In this document: in pieces, positions 36,101 to 46,544 of the stretch
Layout: each line of letters starts with the position of its first letter
Numbering within the stretch: the stretch's first letter is position 1
Source: Rostratula benghalensis
Lineage: Eukaryota > Chordata > Aves > Charadriiformes > Rostratulidae
Reading direction: 5' to 3'
Assembly: GCA_013399305.1 (NCBI GenBank)
Contig: VXAI01000013.1
Coordinates: 6,022,751 to 6,086,750, forward strand
Length of the DNA: 64,000 bases
Translations under genes and position numbers: made by a program
The notes under the pieces: model-generated
What the model was told of the DNA's origin: nothing
Databases searched by the model: none
What the model saw: only the letters and a program-made list of their open reading frames with translations

Positions 36101-39100
36101 TCCGTGAGCATTTATAGAAGTGTAAATAGGTAGGTGTAAACAGTGTCTGTCTTAGATTCAATGGGTCAGAAACGTTTCTTTTTCCATGATATATTTTAAC
36201 AGAAAAAGTTGACGTTGATTTTTGTCTCCCATTATCTGATAATAACATGCAACTTTTTTTTTTTTCTGGAAACAGAATACTTTTCCTCTCAAAATAAAAA
36301 TGTATTCTTGTTTCCTCATAATAACCTTAAATCTGAAATCAGAGCATGTTACAATGCCACAAAGAGATTGTGGTAGATGTAGACGCTAAACTGCAGTGCT
36401 GGATGGAACCTCCTAAGTTCAACTGCTCAGGAAAGTAATGGAGTTTAGAGGCTGCAGACAAGTTAGATGTGGTGCAGATCCTAGAAAGGTCTCACCAGGG
36501 GCAGCACAAGATCCTGGGAGATAGGCTGAGGGTACATGTCCTGGCATACACTATGGGAATAACTAATCCTACTCCACATTTATCTACGGTAATTTATGTG
36601 GTCCTGGGATGTGCTGTGTAGTTCTTCTTATGGTGACAATAAGAACTTTGCTCTGAGGAGCACTGAATGGCAATGTACACCTTGGTCATTTATGGGCACA
36701 GTAAGGCCCCTAGTTATCATGGCAATCAACAAATTATTACTAGCATAGATTTACCAGCACTAAACCACTGTACCTCATGTCTGTGGGGGTTTGTTGTGAC
36801 CAGGAGGACATGCTCACTCACTTCTAGACACAGAAGTGGTTTTGTTCTTTAGCAGGTGTCGGCTGTGGGGTGGAAGAGTGGGGTGGACTAAGAGAGGGGC
36901 TCATTTGCTGATAGATATAGATTGCCCTTGGCAGCTTGTTTACTCCTCTGAGATGGATTGCTGCTGCATGCAGGCATGATGGTCCTTTGGATAATGATGT
37001 TGAGAGCCTTAGCAGGACTGACAGTATGAACCAGTGTATTGGAGACCCTTGGAAAAGGGAGGCTCATGGCGACATAAATATGACAAATCGTGAGTCCTTG
37101 GAGATCAGAAGCTGGTGGGCAATTGAATTCTCACTCTTGAGTTAAGTCAGTCTTTCTCAGAGCTGTGATCATGCACATCAAGGCTTCTCACCCATGGGCC
37201 GTCTCCTGATGTGGAAGGGCTTCTCCCAGCTTTTAGTAAGTCCTATTCTTGTCATAGATACCCAGCACAAGTGGGTCATGGAGACTCCCCAGAAGTGACA
37301 GGCAGCAACAGTGCACCCTTCTAGGTCAGAAAGGCCTAGATAGGACTTACTTCTCTAAAACAGGAGAATAATGACTTAAAAACCTCTGCAGCATCTCACA
37401 CATGAGAACAGGAATGTGTTGTCACTGTGGACTACGTCTTTTCCATTATTTTCTCCTTAAGGCCCTAATAAATATTGTGCTGTTGGTGCACATGGAACAA
37501 ATGTATTAGAGGTCAGGTGCTGTGTGGGAAGTAAAATTATTAATCTTTGAACAGGTTTAGCAAAATAGTGTTGCTGACATTCAAATATCAGCAGAAACTG
37601 AGATGCGCTTGCTTTAGCAAAATTGTACAGTGAAGAGTTTCTAACCTTTGCCCTCAATTAATGTAACACTCTTGTCTGTCCCAATTTTGTGAGATGCAAG
37701 ATTACTTCAATGCTTTTATTCAAGAATGACATTTTTGCTGGTATTTCAGTGGTACAAAATCACAGCCCTGAGCCTTAAAGTCCCACTTAGCACCTATATA
37801 CTTTTCTGCCCTGAAGGCTCAGTAAAATCTGAGTACAGTTAAGTTATTCAGAAAAAGAGACATATAATCACTTTCAGACATGAAATTTTAAGGATTCTGC
37901 GGTGAGCTTTAGTGCAGCTGGTGTGAATGGAAACCTTTCTGCTGTTGATGGTGTGATCCAGGCAGGGCGCCAACCCCGATCTTTCTCCCAGTGAGAGTTT
38001 TACCAACATGGTATCAAAACTGGTTTCTACATAAGCCAAAGCTGCAGCAACAGTTCCATCTGTGACTCAAAATGTGACTATTAATTTTTCCCGCAAAGCT
38101 CAGCTTCAAATTGATATGGAGTTAAAAAAGATTAAAAACCTCTTTTTTCCTATTTCTCACACCAGAGATTAGAAGGCAGCCAGGCAGCCAGTTGATTTGA
38201 CATTCAGCTGCAGGTCTTGGGGACCTGACAGTTGCTGATAGGATTTCCTCTCCCTTGCTCTGCACTGTTTTTCCAGAAATCTCTACCCTCTTGGCTGTGC
38301 CAAATCAAATGGCTCTGTTCTAGCTGATGGGATGGAAACAAGCTGCATGGGGCAAAGGAGGAGGGAAAGTGCTTAACATTTTAGCGTTATTTTTAAAGTC
38401 TCAGCAACTTTATGAATTTTACTATGCATCTTATTTTTAGTGTTTTCAAGACACAAAGTTCTGGTTATTTTCCATCAGCTAGAAACTTTTTAATCCAAAT
38501 AGAATGTTTTAAACAAACAAAATGAAAGAAGTCCCACATCATCCAATTTATAATTTTTATTTTCAGCTACAATAATTTTGAGCACAAAATCCCCAAATGG
38601 TCTTCATCCTCCCCAAGGGCCTTCTTACTTGTCATAAGCTATTCTAGTCATTAAGACCAGGGCTGCGACCAGGAGACTTTTAGCAATAGGATGAATCTAC
38701 CCAGATAAGTTTAAACATTTTCCTGAGATGTCTGGGTCAGGAACATCCTTATTGTACACTCCCTCAACAGCCAATGGGGAAAATCAGACACCTCCAAAAG
38801 GCAGTCCAGAAGATTTCTGGGATGAAACACTGTCTGGACCTTTCCTTCCATTGGTTATTGCACCCCAACACCCTGAATTATAATTAAATTCCTAAAAGTA
38901 TCTAAAATGGAACTGGACTTTGGTTCCTAATGGAGCCCACACTGGAATTATACCTAAAGGAGCTACCTTACATATGGACAAGGAAAATGAGATAAAACCT
39001 TACTCCACAGAACCTGTCAAGGTGAACCAAAAGACTCTATGCCAGCAGCTAAGCACATCAAGAGCAGTGGAAGGACACTAAATCTACCAGCATTAAACAT

Positions 39101-39669
39101 ATGAACCTTGATGACAAAAATATGTCTATCTTGTATTATGATCTACAGTTTGAAACTTCTTCTGGAGATAACTGAGTGAATCAGCCCTTTCTTATGAAAT
39201 ATTATAGAATAAATAATTCTATTTTTATCATTTGGCTCCATGGTTGTAGACTTTATCCAGGTAATAGCAGAATTAGGTTTGATTTCTTCCTTTTCCTGAA
39301 CAGCTTTCAATCAGGTGGTTGTGTAACACAGCTTTCATCTTTAAGTTGTCAAGCTGTTTAGAATGAAACTCTCTCTCTCTTTCCTGCTCCATCCAGTGTT
39401 TCACTGGGTCAGATAGGTAATAGAGTTCTATAGTCTAGAAGTTACAGTAATCAACTATCAGACAGAAGAGGACATTTCCAGTCCAGCCCTTAATCCTATT
39501 TATATTTAAGCTTTCCCTGAACTCCAGACTGGAGTCTTCTAAATGAGTCATCAAAAGACTAGATTTGAGAACCATGTTTGTTACTCTCTGTCTCAGGGAA
39601 AGTGATTGGAGTTCTAGTTTCAGCAAAGACATTTGAAGAATCCCATGTTTAGGAGTTACCTCACACAAG
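33191..39669. other. Noncoding stretch, no gene recognised
   Basis: About 6.5 kb of unique DNA. Positions 35840-36030 form an AT-rich block with ATTATT, ATTCATAATG and CTAATTATCC cores that looks like a conserved noncoding element. Positions 36400-36435 faintly resemble CR1 and 37335-37395 faintly resemble MIR; neither is called. Short frames are unrecognised. Confidence 0.55.
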
Positions 39670-40398
39670 AGTACAGGATGGGCACCAACTGGGCAGAAAA
39701 TAGCTTTGCAGAAAAGGAACCTCAGATCCTGGTGGACAACAAGCTGAAGACAAGTTGGTAATGTTATCCTTCTCTGTGAAGAAGGACCAACTGAATGTTA
39801 AATTGTGTTTAGTAACAAGATAGCAAACAGATAAAGAAAAATGGTTATTTCCCTCTATTGGCACCTGTAAGACTACCTCTGGAGAACTGCATCCAGCTTT
39901 AGTTTCCACTGTCCAAGAAAGGTGGTGACATACTGAAGTCCAGCAAAGGGCCACCAAGATCCTCAGGTGGAGGACAGGATACAACAAGAAGAAATGAAAG
40001 AACTGGTTTTGTTCAGTCTTAAGCAGAGAAGGCTGAAAGGAAATCTAATTGTTATCTACAAATATCTACTTGGGAGGTATAGACAAGATGGTTCATGACT
40101 TTTTTTAAAGGTACAGTGAAAATGCAGGAAGAAAAATACACCAGTTGAAAAAGAGGAAATACCAACTAAATTTAAATGTAATTTGTTTTTACTATGACCA
40201 TGGTTAGACACTGTAAGAGGTTGCTCAGGGGAATTCTGGATTTTTCATGCTTGGTGATATTCAAAACTTGAGTTGTAACTCAAAAGAAGTCCCTGAGCAA
40301 TGTGATCTAACTGAATCTGCTTTGAGCAGGGGGAATAGATGAGATGACATCAAGAGATCCCTTCCAAAGAAAATGTTTTATGATTCAGTAATTTTATG
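39670..40398 (+). mobile_element. CR1 LINE, 5'-truncated, about 730 bp
   Basis: Sense-oriented CR1 3' portion. It opens inside the end of the reverse-transcriptase ORF ('tacaggatgggcaccaactg', 'tcctggtggacaacaagctg'). It continues with 'tctggagaactgcatccagc', 'gtccagcaaagggccaccaa', 'cagagaaggctgaaaggaaa' and 'ttgttatctacaaatatcta', and ends with 'gagatcccttccaaag' and a worn ATGATTCAG terminus. The reading frame is broken many times and long internal stretches are diverged, so it is one of the older copies. A minus-strand frame at 39661-39987 is only its antisense shadow. Confidence 0.88.
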
Positions 40399-43119
40399 AA
40401 CTGTGGCGGTTCATTTGAAGTGCATAATAGCACCTTGTCACTGAACTATGCATTCATGGGTGGCTTAAAATCTGCAATGTGTATGCTAGCAATCTAAATA
40501 TACAAAATAAATCAGTTACATTAGAAATCAAACAGAGTATCTGTGTAGCCTTTGTCTAAATTACATGGGCCAAAGAGAGCCAGAGATAAGCAAATTTAAA
40601 ACCACTGAGGCCACTACAACTCTATTTGATAAAATTTGTGGGAGTAATGTAAATTTATGCAGACATTTTCTAGTCTCTCAGTATTGTACAGAGTTGACTT
40701 CTGACTTTTAAAAATTAAATTATAAAAATCCTCTACCACATGTGATTTTCCACTCTATTATGGTCAGAGGCCCTTTCTCACTCATTTTTATGCTCTGTTG
40801 TCCATCAGCCCTTTACAGCTCCCTGAATTTCAGCTGGCTCTCTCACTTTTAACATTTAATATATTTTCTCATCATAGTCTATCTCTGAAATGGAGTCCTT
40901 GTTAGAGGCTCTCTTGACCCCTTCTCCTTCTGCAACTCAGTATGGTTATCTCTTCTTCCACAGCTTCCTTTTTTGTATTCCTTGAAAAAATACCAGCAAT
41001 GAAAACAGATTTATGTTATGACAGTATCAAAACCATATTGTCTTTTATTCCTAAGTTCTGCACACTCTGGCAGTAGATTTTCCCAAACCTAAATGAGGTC
41101 CTAGGAGCAGATTTCTGGCTTGTTTGAATATAGTTTCATTTTGGTGGTTTGCTGTGATGTTAAGACATGACTATCTCAAAAGGGTGAAAATTCATGGTTA
41201 AGTGGGGTACAGCTGAACACAACTTGAAATCAGTTACAAGTGAGTATTTTGGAGCTAATACTGGTTTTTGTCCAGACTGAAATCTGAATAAAAGAATCAG
41301 AGGTGTTAACAGGATGAGGTTCAATTTACCTCTTCCCCAGTAACTCTTTTTCCCCTTTCTGCCTCCCTTGGCTGTCTGTTGCCTCTGCTTGTGCCAAATC
41401 AGCCATTCACAGAGACTTGCTAAAAAAACCCAGGTTATTAAAGTAATTTGGGTGGTTTTTAGAATGTTTTTTAGAATTTACACAGCATCACTCATGCTGT
41501 TTCCAGTGAGATCTTGTTTACTGCTTATATAAAGAAGCATAAAATATTACTCAATCATACCTTCCGGTACCTTCCAGAAGCTCTGTCATCCCATGACTCT
41601 GGTATTAATCCAGGGAGGGAGCAATTCCTTGCCTGAATTAATCTTGAGATTTGTGCATCAGTACTTCAGTAGTCACTTGGGTCAGCTGAAATTTGTGTTT
41701 CAGTTTTAATACCTGCAACAGGAAATACCTGAGATGAAATCAGCTCTTCAGTGACAGCCCTTGGAAGAAAGACAGAGTTAAGAGCAAAATAAAATGTTGT
41801 TTCAATAGGACTTCAGGATAAAGAGTTTGTTGGAAACCCCATTTTAGTCAGATAATTGAATAGTAAAAATTGAGAAGCACTGAGCTGTAACCCTTTAAAT
41901 CAGAATGTACACAGGTATTGCATTGTATTTTCTTGTGCTTTTTATGCTTTCATCGGGTTGTTGTTGGTTTTTAAGCTGTTTAAATGTATTGCCTGTCTGA
42001 TAGCATATGTCAGTGCTTCATGGTAATAATTTTGAAAAAAAAATTGTTATTCGTGGATAGAAATGTTTTCTGTCAATTACTTGCAACATGTAATGGCCAG
42101 AAATATTCTTTAGCAGTAGAAACCATAGGTTGAAGAGCCAGAGGGCAATAGACAGGAGGAATCATTGTAGTAAGGGGATTAGAAAAGAAAACATTTTTAA
42201 TTATGAGAATGGGAGAAAGGAGAATGAGGGAAAAAAGAAAAAAAAAGATGGAGACATGGAAGAGAATGAAAAAAGAGACAATGTATTGTCAGAGGTAAGT
42301 GTGGAGAGGAATCTACAAATATTTAAGAGAGGTAAAGGCTGGGGTCTTCTCTGCTTTTATTACATTGCCTTTTCTTTGTCTTTTCATGGCTATTTCCTAC
42401 TGTCATCTGCTGCAAATTCCTCCTTGCAGCTCCTTAAATCCTGCTGTAAAGATAGAAGAAAGAAAACTCTGATACCCATTTTGGTATGAAAAAAATTTGG
42501 GTAATTTTCCCCCTTAACAAGAAAGCACCATCCACTTGGTAGATTTAAAAGGTCTGGCCCTTTTTAGTCTTTGGGGCTACATCTGTCCCAGTAAGGCAAA
42601 GAGGGTAAAGGCGAGGCCATCAGCAGTGACGTATGAGTGCCGATGCCATGCAGTCACTAACATGCTCCCAGGAATAGTTTTGGGCTGTTAGCTACTTTCT
42701 CCAGAGGAAGAGTAGGCCACTAAGGTGTTGCTGGTAAGCAGGAGAGGTAAGGACATCCTGTTTTCAATGAAAAGGTCTAGTCCTGGGAAGCACTCTGTGC
42801 CACGCTACTCTCCTCACTGGGGAGAGGGAGCAACCCCTGGCCCTTTTATTTACTGGTTTAGATATAGGTGGAAGAAACTCCAGAATTTCTACTTCTAAAT
42901 TATAGGCACCATCTGCTTAGTACTGTGTTGACCAGATGTTGACACCTGCATTTCTTCCTTCCCTTAGAAGGAAGTTCAGTTTTCTACCTGGTCTGATTAC
43001 TCAAGTAAAGCACTAGATTGAAAAAATGAATATTTAGAGAAATCACTGTCTTGACTGTCTCATATCCTCTGCTCTTATATTTCTTTTCTTACAGACTTAG
43101 TTAAGAAGGATTTTTCTTC
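40399..43119. other. Noncoding stretch, no gene recognised
   Basis: Unique DNA with an A/G-rich patch at about 42180-42290. A 119-codon plus-strand frame (42130-42489) starts in that patch, which explains its lysine- and glutamate-rich start. It carries no domain and is most likely chance. Confidence 0.6.
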
Positions 43120-43217
43120 TGAAAGGAGTGAAAACAGGATGGACAGGTTGGTGGGGGGGTTGGAACTAGATGATCTTTAAGGTCCCTTCTGACCCAAAAA
43201 AATTTATGATTCTATGA
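43120..43217 (+). mobile_element. CR1 LINE, about 80-100 bp 3' tail
   Basis: Sense CR1 terminus: 'gggggggttggaactagatg', 'atctttaaggtcccttctga', then an A-rich stretch and 'tatgattctatga'. The terminal octamer is intact, which fixes the 3' end at 43217. The 5' edge is soft. Confidence 0.9.
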
Positions 43218-44335
43218 CATGCATGCTGCTGGGAAACATATCTCATCAGGTGTCTGAGGTGACATGTCTTTGTCTAAATTTGTAATGTCTAAAATGAACA
43301 CATATTCCTTTAGAAAGTGGCATTATTACCACTTGCTCCCTCAAACACACCTGCTTGTTTCCATACCCTTTTTCCCTGTGGAGGTTGCTTTTCTTGCCAC
43401 GAGTTACCCAGTAGAGGCAGACAAATGTCAGTGCTTCATCCATATCAGCATAAAAACAGTGGTTTCAGCTTACACCTTCATTGTGCCTACAGACCCTACC
43501 TGAGTATGTGCAAGGTACCTTGAGAGTCATGCATTTTACTCACATTTAAAACGGGATATTCATAAGTGAAAATGCAGGTATATTTGGAAGCAGAAAACGA
43601 TGATGCCAAGTTAAAAATGCTGTTTTTCTTCATTTACTTTACTACTCCAAAAAGAGCACTGCATTTCAGTTAAGACAACATAGTGAGCAGCTGCTGGAGA
43701 GATGTCTTCAGGTGTTTCCACCAGCAAAACCTTTACAATCATGTCTGATCATGGCCTTTGAAGATCTGCTGTTGTAGATCTCTAGCAAAACCCTTTGAGG
43801 ATAAGTTTAGCTGACACTGTCGATGACTCGCAGCACTTCAGGCAACAAACAATGCAGAATGTGTGCTGTAAAAAAAATAACTAGAGAGAGAGACCCCTCC
43901 AAGAATAAACTAATAAGGTGCTTCCCCATTTCCATTACTTTTACGGACAGCTACCAAAGCTCATAGCTAATTTTCTCCCCAAAAGATAATAGCTCCTAAA
44001 TTTTCCCTAACTTTTTTTCCCAAAAATTGTATTGGAAATATCTTCTTTTCAGCAGCTCATAGTCCCTGAGAGCTGTGGGCACAGTGATAAATACAGTGTA
44101 CACCTAACAAACTGGTCATTGATACTCTGTCCTCTGTCTTTCTCTCTGTTTCTAATCCTCATGGATCTCAGTTCAGTACAAAATACTGCATTCTAGCTAT
44201 TTCCCTTTGCCATTCATCGTAAGATTTCAATTAGAGATAGAGAGAATCATTAGAAAATAAACAGAACCTATTCTGGTACTGCATGCACTGAAGTTACTAA
44301 CATTGAACTGACAAAAAAAAAAAATAAAGAGACTG
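43218..44335. other. Noncoding stretch, no gene recognised
   Basis: Unique DNA between two CR1 tails. Overlapping frames on both strands at 43246-43523 are unrecognised. An A-rich run of 12 (44312-44323) lies just before the next CR1. Confidence 0.6.
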
Positions 44336-44563
44336 TCACAGGCTGAACATTAAAAAAGAATTTTTCACAGGAAGGGTGGTCAGACACTGGAATAGGCTGC
44401 CCAGGGAGGTGGTTGAGTCCCTGTCCCTGAATGTATTTAAGAGTGGTTTAGATGTGGTGATAGGAGATTTGGTGTAGGGGAGGAATTTGTGGAGTAGGGC
44501 TGATGGTTGGACTTGATGATCCCAAGGGTCTCTTCCAGCCTGAATGATTCTATGATTCTATGA
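44336..44563 (+). mobile_element. CR1 LINE, 228-bp 3' tail
   Basis: Sense CR1 end with well-kept blocks: 'ggctgaacattaaaaaagaa', 'ggtcagacactggaataggc', 'tgcccagggaggtggttgag', 'gatggttggacttgatgatc', 'gggtctcttccagcctgaat' and two complete terminal octamers (GATTCTAT GATTCTATGA). The intact double terminus and low divergence suggest a younger copy than those at 5.1 and 39.7 kb. Confidence 0.93.
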
Positions 44564-45841
44564 ATTGGTTAGTCTATATGAAACTGATTTGCAGCATGTT
44601 CTTCATTGACATTTTATAGAAAACCTATATAATCAAAATACATATAGAAGAAAAATGCAGACACATAGAAAGAGTCTTTAAAACAGTTATTGTATGCGTC
44701 CCAAACTATTTTGGCAACACAATTTCATCCTGCCCAATGATTTGGTTTTCAATTGCACTTTAACGCCTATAAATCTGGTTGGTGGTTGGGTTTTTTTTCT
44801 GGGAAGGTTTACTCTTTAGTGCCTGATCTGGAATTATTAGCTCCAAATGGAAAAATGAGTGTGTCACACTGTGACCTGGGAAGGTTTCTGTGATGGTCAT
44901 CATTCATCTAGTATTAAGCAACCTTTAAGACTGCTCACATGCAGTAAAAGCCTTGTACTTTGTCTCTGCAAGGGAGCTAAATGAGAGCTTTAATCCTCTT
45001 CTGCCTTAGTGCAATGGTAGCAGTTATTTATAGAACTGCTCTGGCGATGGGTGGGCATTGCAGATGGCTCTGTCTCACCACAGAGGTAAATTAAGTAATT
45101 TGTTTCTGACGGGGAGGTTTGTTTACTGACCTCAATAAAGTTAATCTTACTTTTGCCTAGAGCTCTACACACAAGTATAATCCAGCAGGTTCATTTCACT
45201 TACTCTATGATTTTTCTGTCTTTAAATTTCTGGGTTTGTTTCTCCGTACCTTTCAAACCCCACATCTTTCAGCATATCTTCTGGAGTTTCCTGGGAACAC
45301 TCCCATTTAGCCAGCGGTTTGGGAGCCCACACTCAGCTGCAAATACAGTGTGAAGTCAAAAATGTGCAAAAGCCACGGAATCACAAAACCCAGCTGAACT
45401 TCTCTCGAGGGAGAGCCTGTTGCATTAAAATGCGGGATGGAGGCAGCCAGAGCCCAATCTCTCCCCTGGCCCCCTGACCTGACGACATGTTACAGTGTGC
45501 AAGAAGAGATGAAGTACACCAGACCTCCCTGCATTTTCACTTTTCTATCGGTAAAATAGGTGGTGTGCATTCAGGTGTTGCTGTCGAACTGAACCGTGGT
45601 CACTTTTGCAATTGTAAGGTGACATTGTGGCAGCCAGGCTTCCTCCTGCCCTGCTGGCTCCGCAAATCCAACCTTTCCAACAGCTTCATGATGGTGACCA
45701 ATGCTGTGGTGTTCAGGGTGCTGCCCTGCCTACTCCTAAGGTTTCTCTTACTCTGCCTGTTATCTCTAGGAATTGAAAAAATACAAATGATTCCTGAGGC
45801 TCTACCCAGAACAGCACAGTTTCTTATCATACAACATCATG
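44564..45841. other. Noncoding stretch, no gene recognised
   Basis: Unique DNA. Positions 45360-45700 are somewhat richer in GC. A 163-codon plus-strand frame (45487-45978) runs from this unique DNA into the next CR1 in the wrong frame for the CR1 protein, so it is not a gene. Confidence 0.55.
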
Positions 45842-46544
45842 TAGTGCTACACACTTGTGAAAGAGTGGCTGGAGAGCTGCCTGGCAGAAAAGGACCTGGG
45901 GGTGTCGGTCAACTGTCAGCTGAACATGAGTCAGTGGTGTGCCCAGGTGGCCTGTATCAGGAACAGTGTGGTGAGTAGGATTTGGGAGGTGGTATCCCCC
46001 TGTACTCAGCACTGTTGAGGCCTCAGCTTGAGTACTGTGTCCAATTTTGGGCCCCTTATCACAAAAAAAGACATTGAGGTGCTGAAGAGGGTCCAGAAAA
46101 GGGAAACAAAGCTGGTGAGGGGTCTGGAGAACAAGTCTTATGAGGAGAGGCTGAGGGAGCTGGGGTTGTTCAGCCTGGAGAAGAGGAGGCTGAGAGGAGA
46201 CCTCATCGCTCTTTACAACTACCTGAAAAGATGTTGTAGAGAGGCAGGGGTCAGTCTTTTCTTCCACATCACAGGTGATGGGACAAGAAATGTTCTCAAG
46301 TTGCACCAGGGGAGGTTCAGGTTGGATATTAGGAAAAAAATTCACACAGAAAGGGTTATCAAGCATTGGAATGGGCTGCTCAGAGAAGCGATTGAGGCAC
46401 CATCCCTGGAGGTGTTGAAATGACAGGTTAACATGGTTCTCAGGGACATGGTTTAGTGATGTTTTTTTGTCAGGCTTAAGTTGATGGTTGGACTAGATGA
46501 TCTTAAAGGTCCCTTCCAACCTAAACAATTCTATGATTCTATGA
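45842..46544 (+). mobile_element. CR1 LINE, about 700-bp 3' portion, relatively young
   Basis: Sense CR1 covering the end of the reverse-transcriptase ORF and the 3' UTR. Landmarks are 'gagtggctggagagctgcct', 'gaaaaggacctgggggtgtc', 'ttgagtactgtgtccaattt', 'gaggagaggctgagggagct', 'gagaagaggaggctgagagg', 'gttggactagatgatcttaa' and 'ggtcccttccaacctaaac' with the terminus ATTCTATGATTCTATGA at 46544. It is the least diverged CR1 copy in the window. The element is truncated 5' and cannot move by itself. Confidence 0.96.
45868..46423 (+). pseudogene. CR1 ORF2 C-terminal fragment, frameshifted
   Basis: The remains of the C-terminal tail of the CR1 endonuclease/reverse-transcriptase polyprotein, beyond the polymerase domain. 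Early codons give EKDLGVSV and LNMSQWCAQVACIRNSV. A second piece gives [16 protein letters not shown]. From about 46070 another frame continues with [37 protein letters not shown] and [12 protein letters not shown], ending at the stop at 46421-46423. The switch of frame falls in an A7 run at about 46064-46070, where six A would keep the frame. Compared with the family pattern as I remember it, eight codons are missing at VA/CIRN. No catalytic domain is present. It is a dead fragment that gene predictors may report as a small protein. Confidence 0.85.

Noticed and set aside
36400..36435. Faint CR1-like 'ggatggaacctcc' stretch
   Set aside because: Block order beyond 35 bp does not match CR1.
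37335..37395. MIR-like 'ctctaaaacaggagaataat'
   Set aside because: One block only, with no confirming neighbours.
39661..39987. 108-codon minus-strand open frame
   Set aside because: Antisense of the CR1 copy at 39.67-40.40 kb.
42130..42489. 119-codon lysine/glutamate-rich plus-strand frame
   Set aside because: The composition comes from an A/G-rich low-complexity tract, and the remainder is hydrophobic without a domain.
45487..45978. 163-codon plus-strand open frame
   Set aside because: It crosses from unique DNA into a CR1 copy and reads the CR1 part in the wrong frame, so it is chance.
45827..46366. 179-codon minus-strand open frame
   Set aside because: It is the antisense of the CR1 ORF2 remnant; CR1 antisense is often open.
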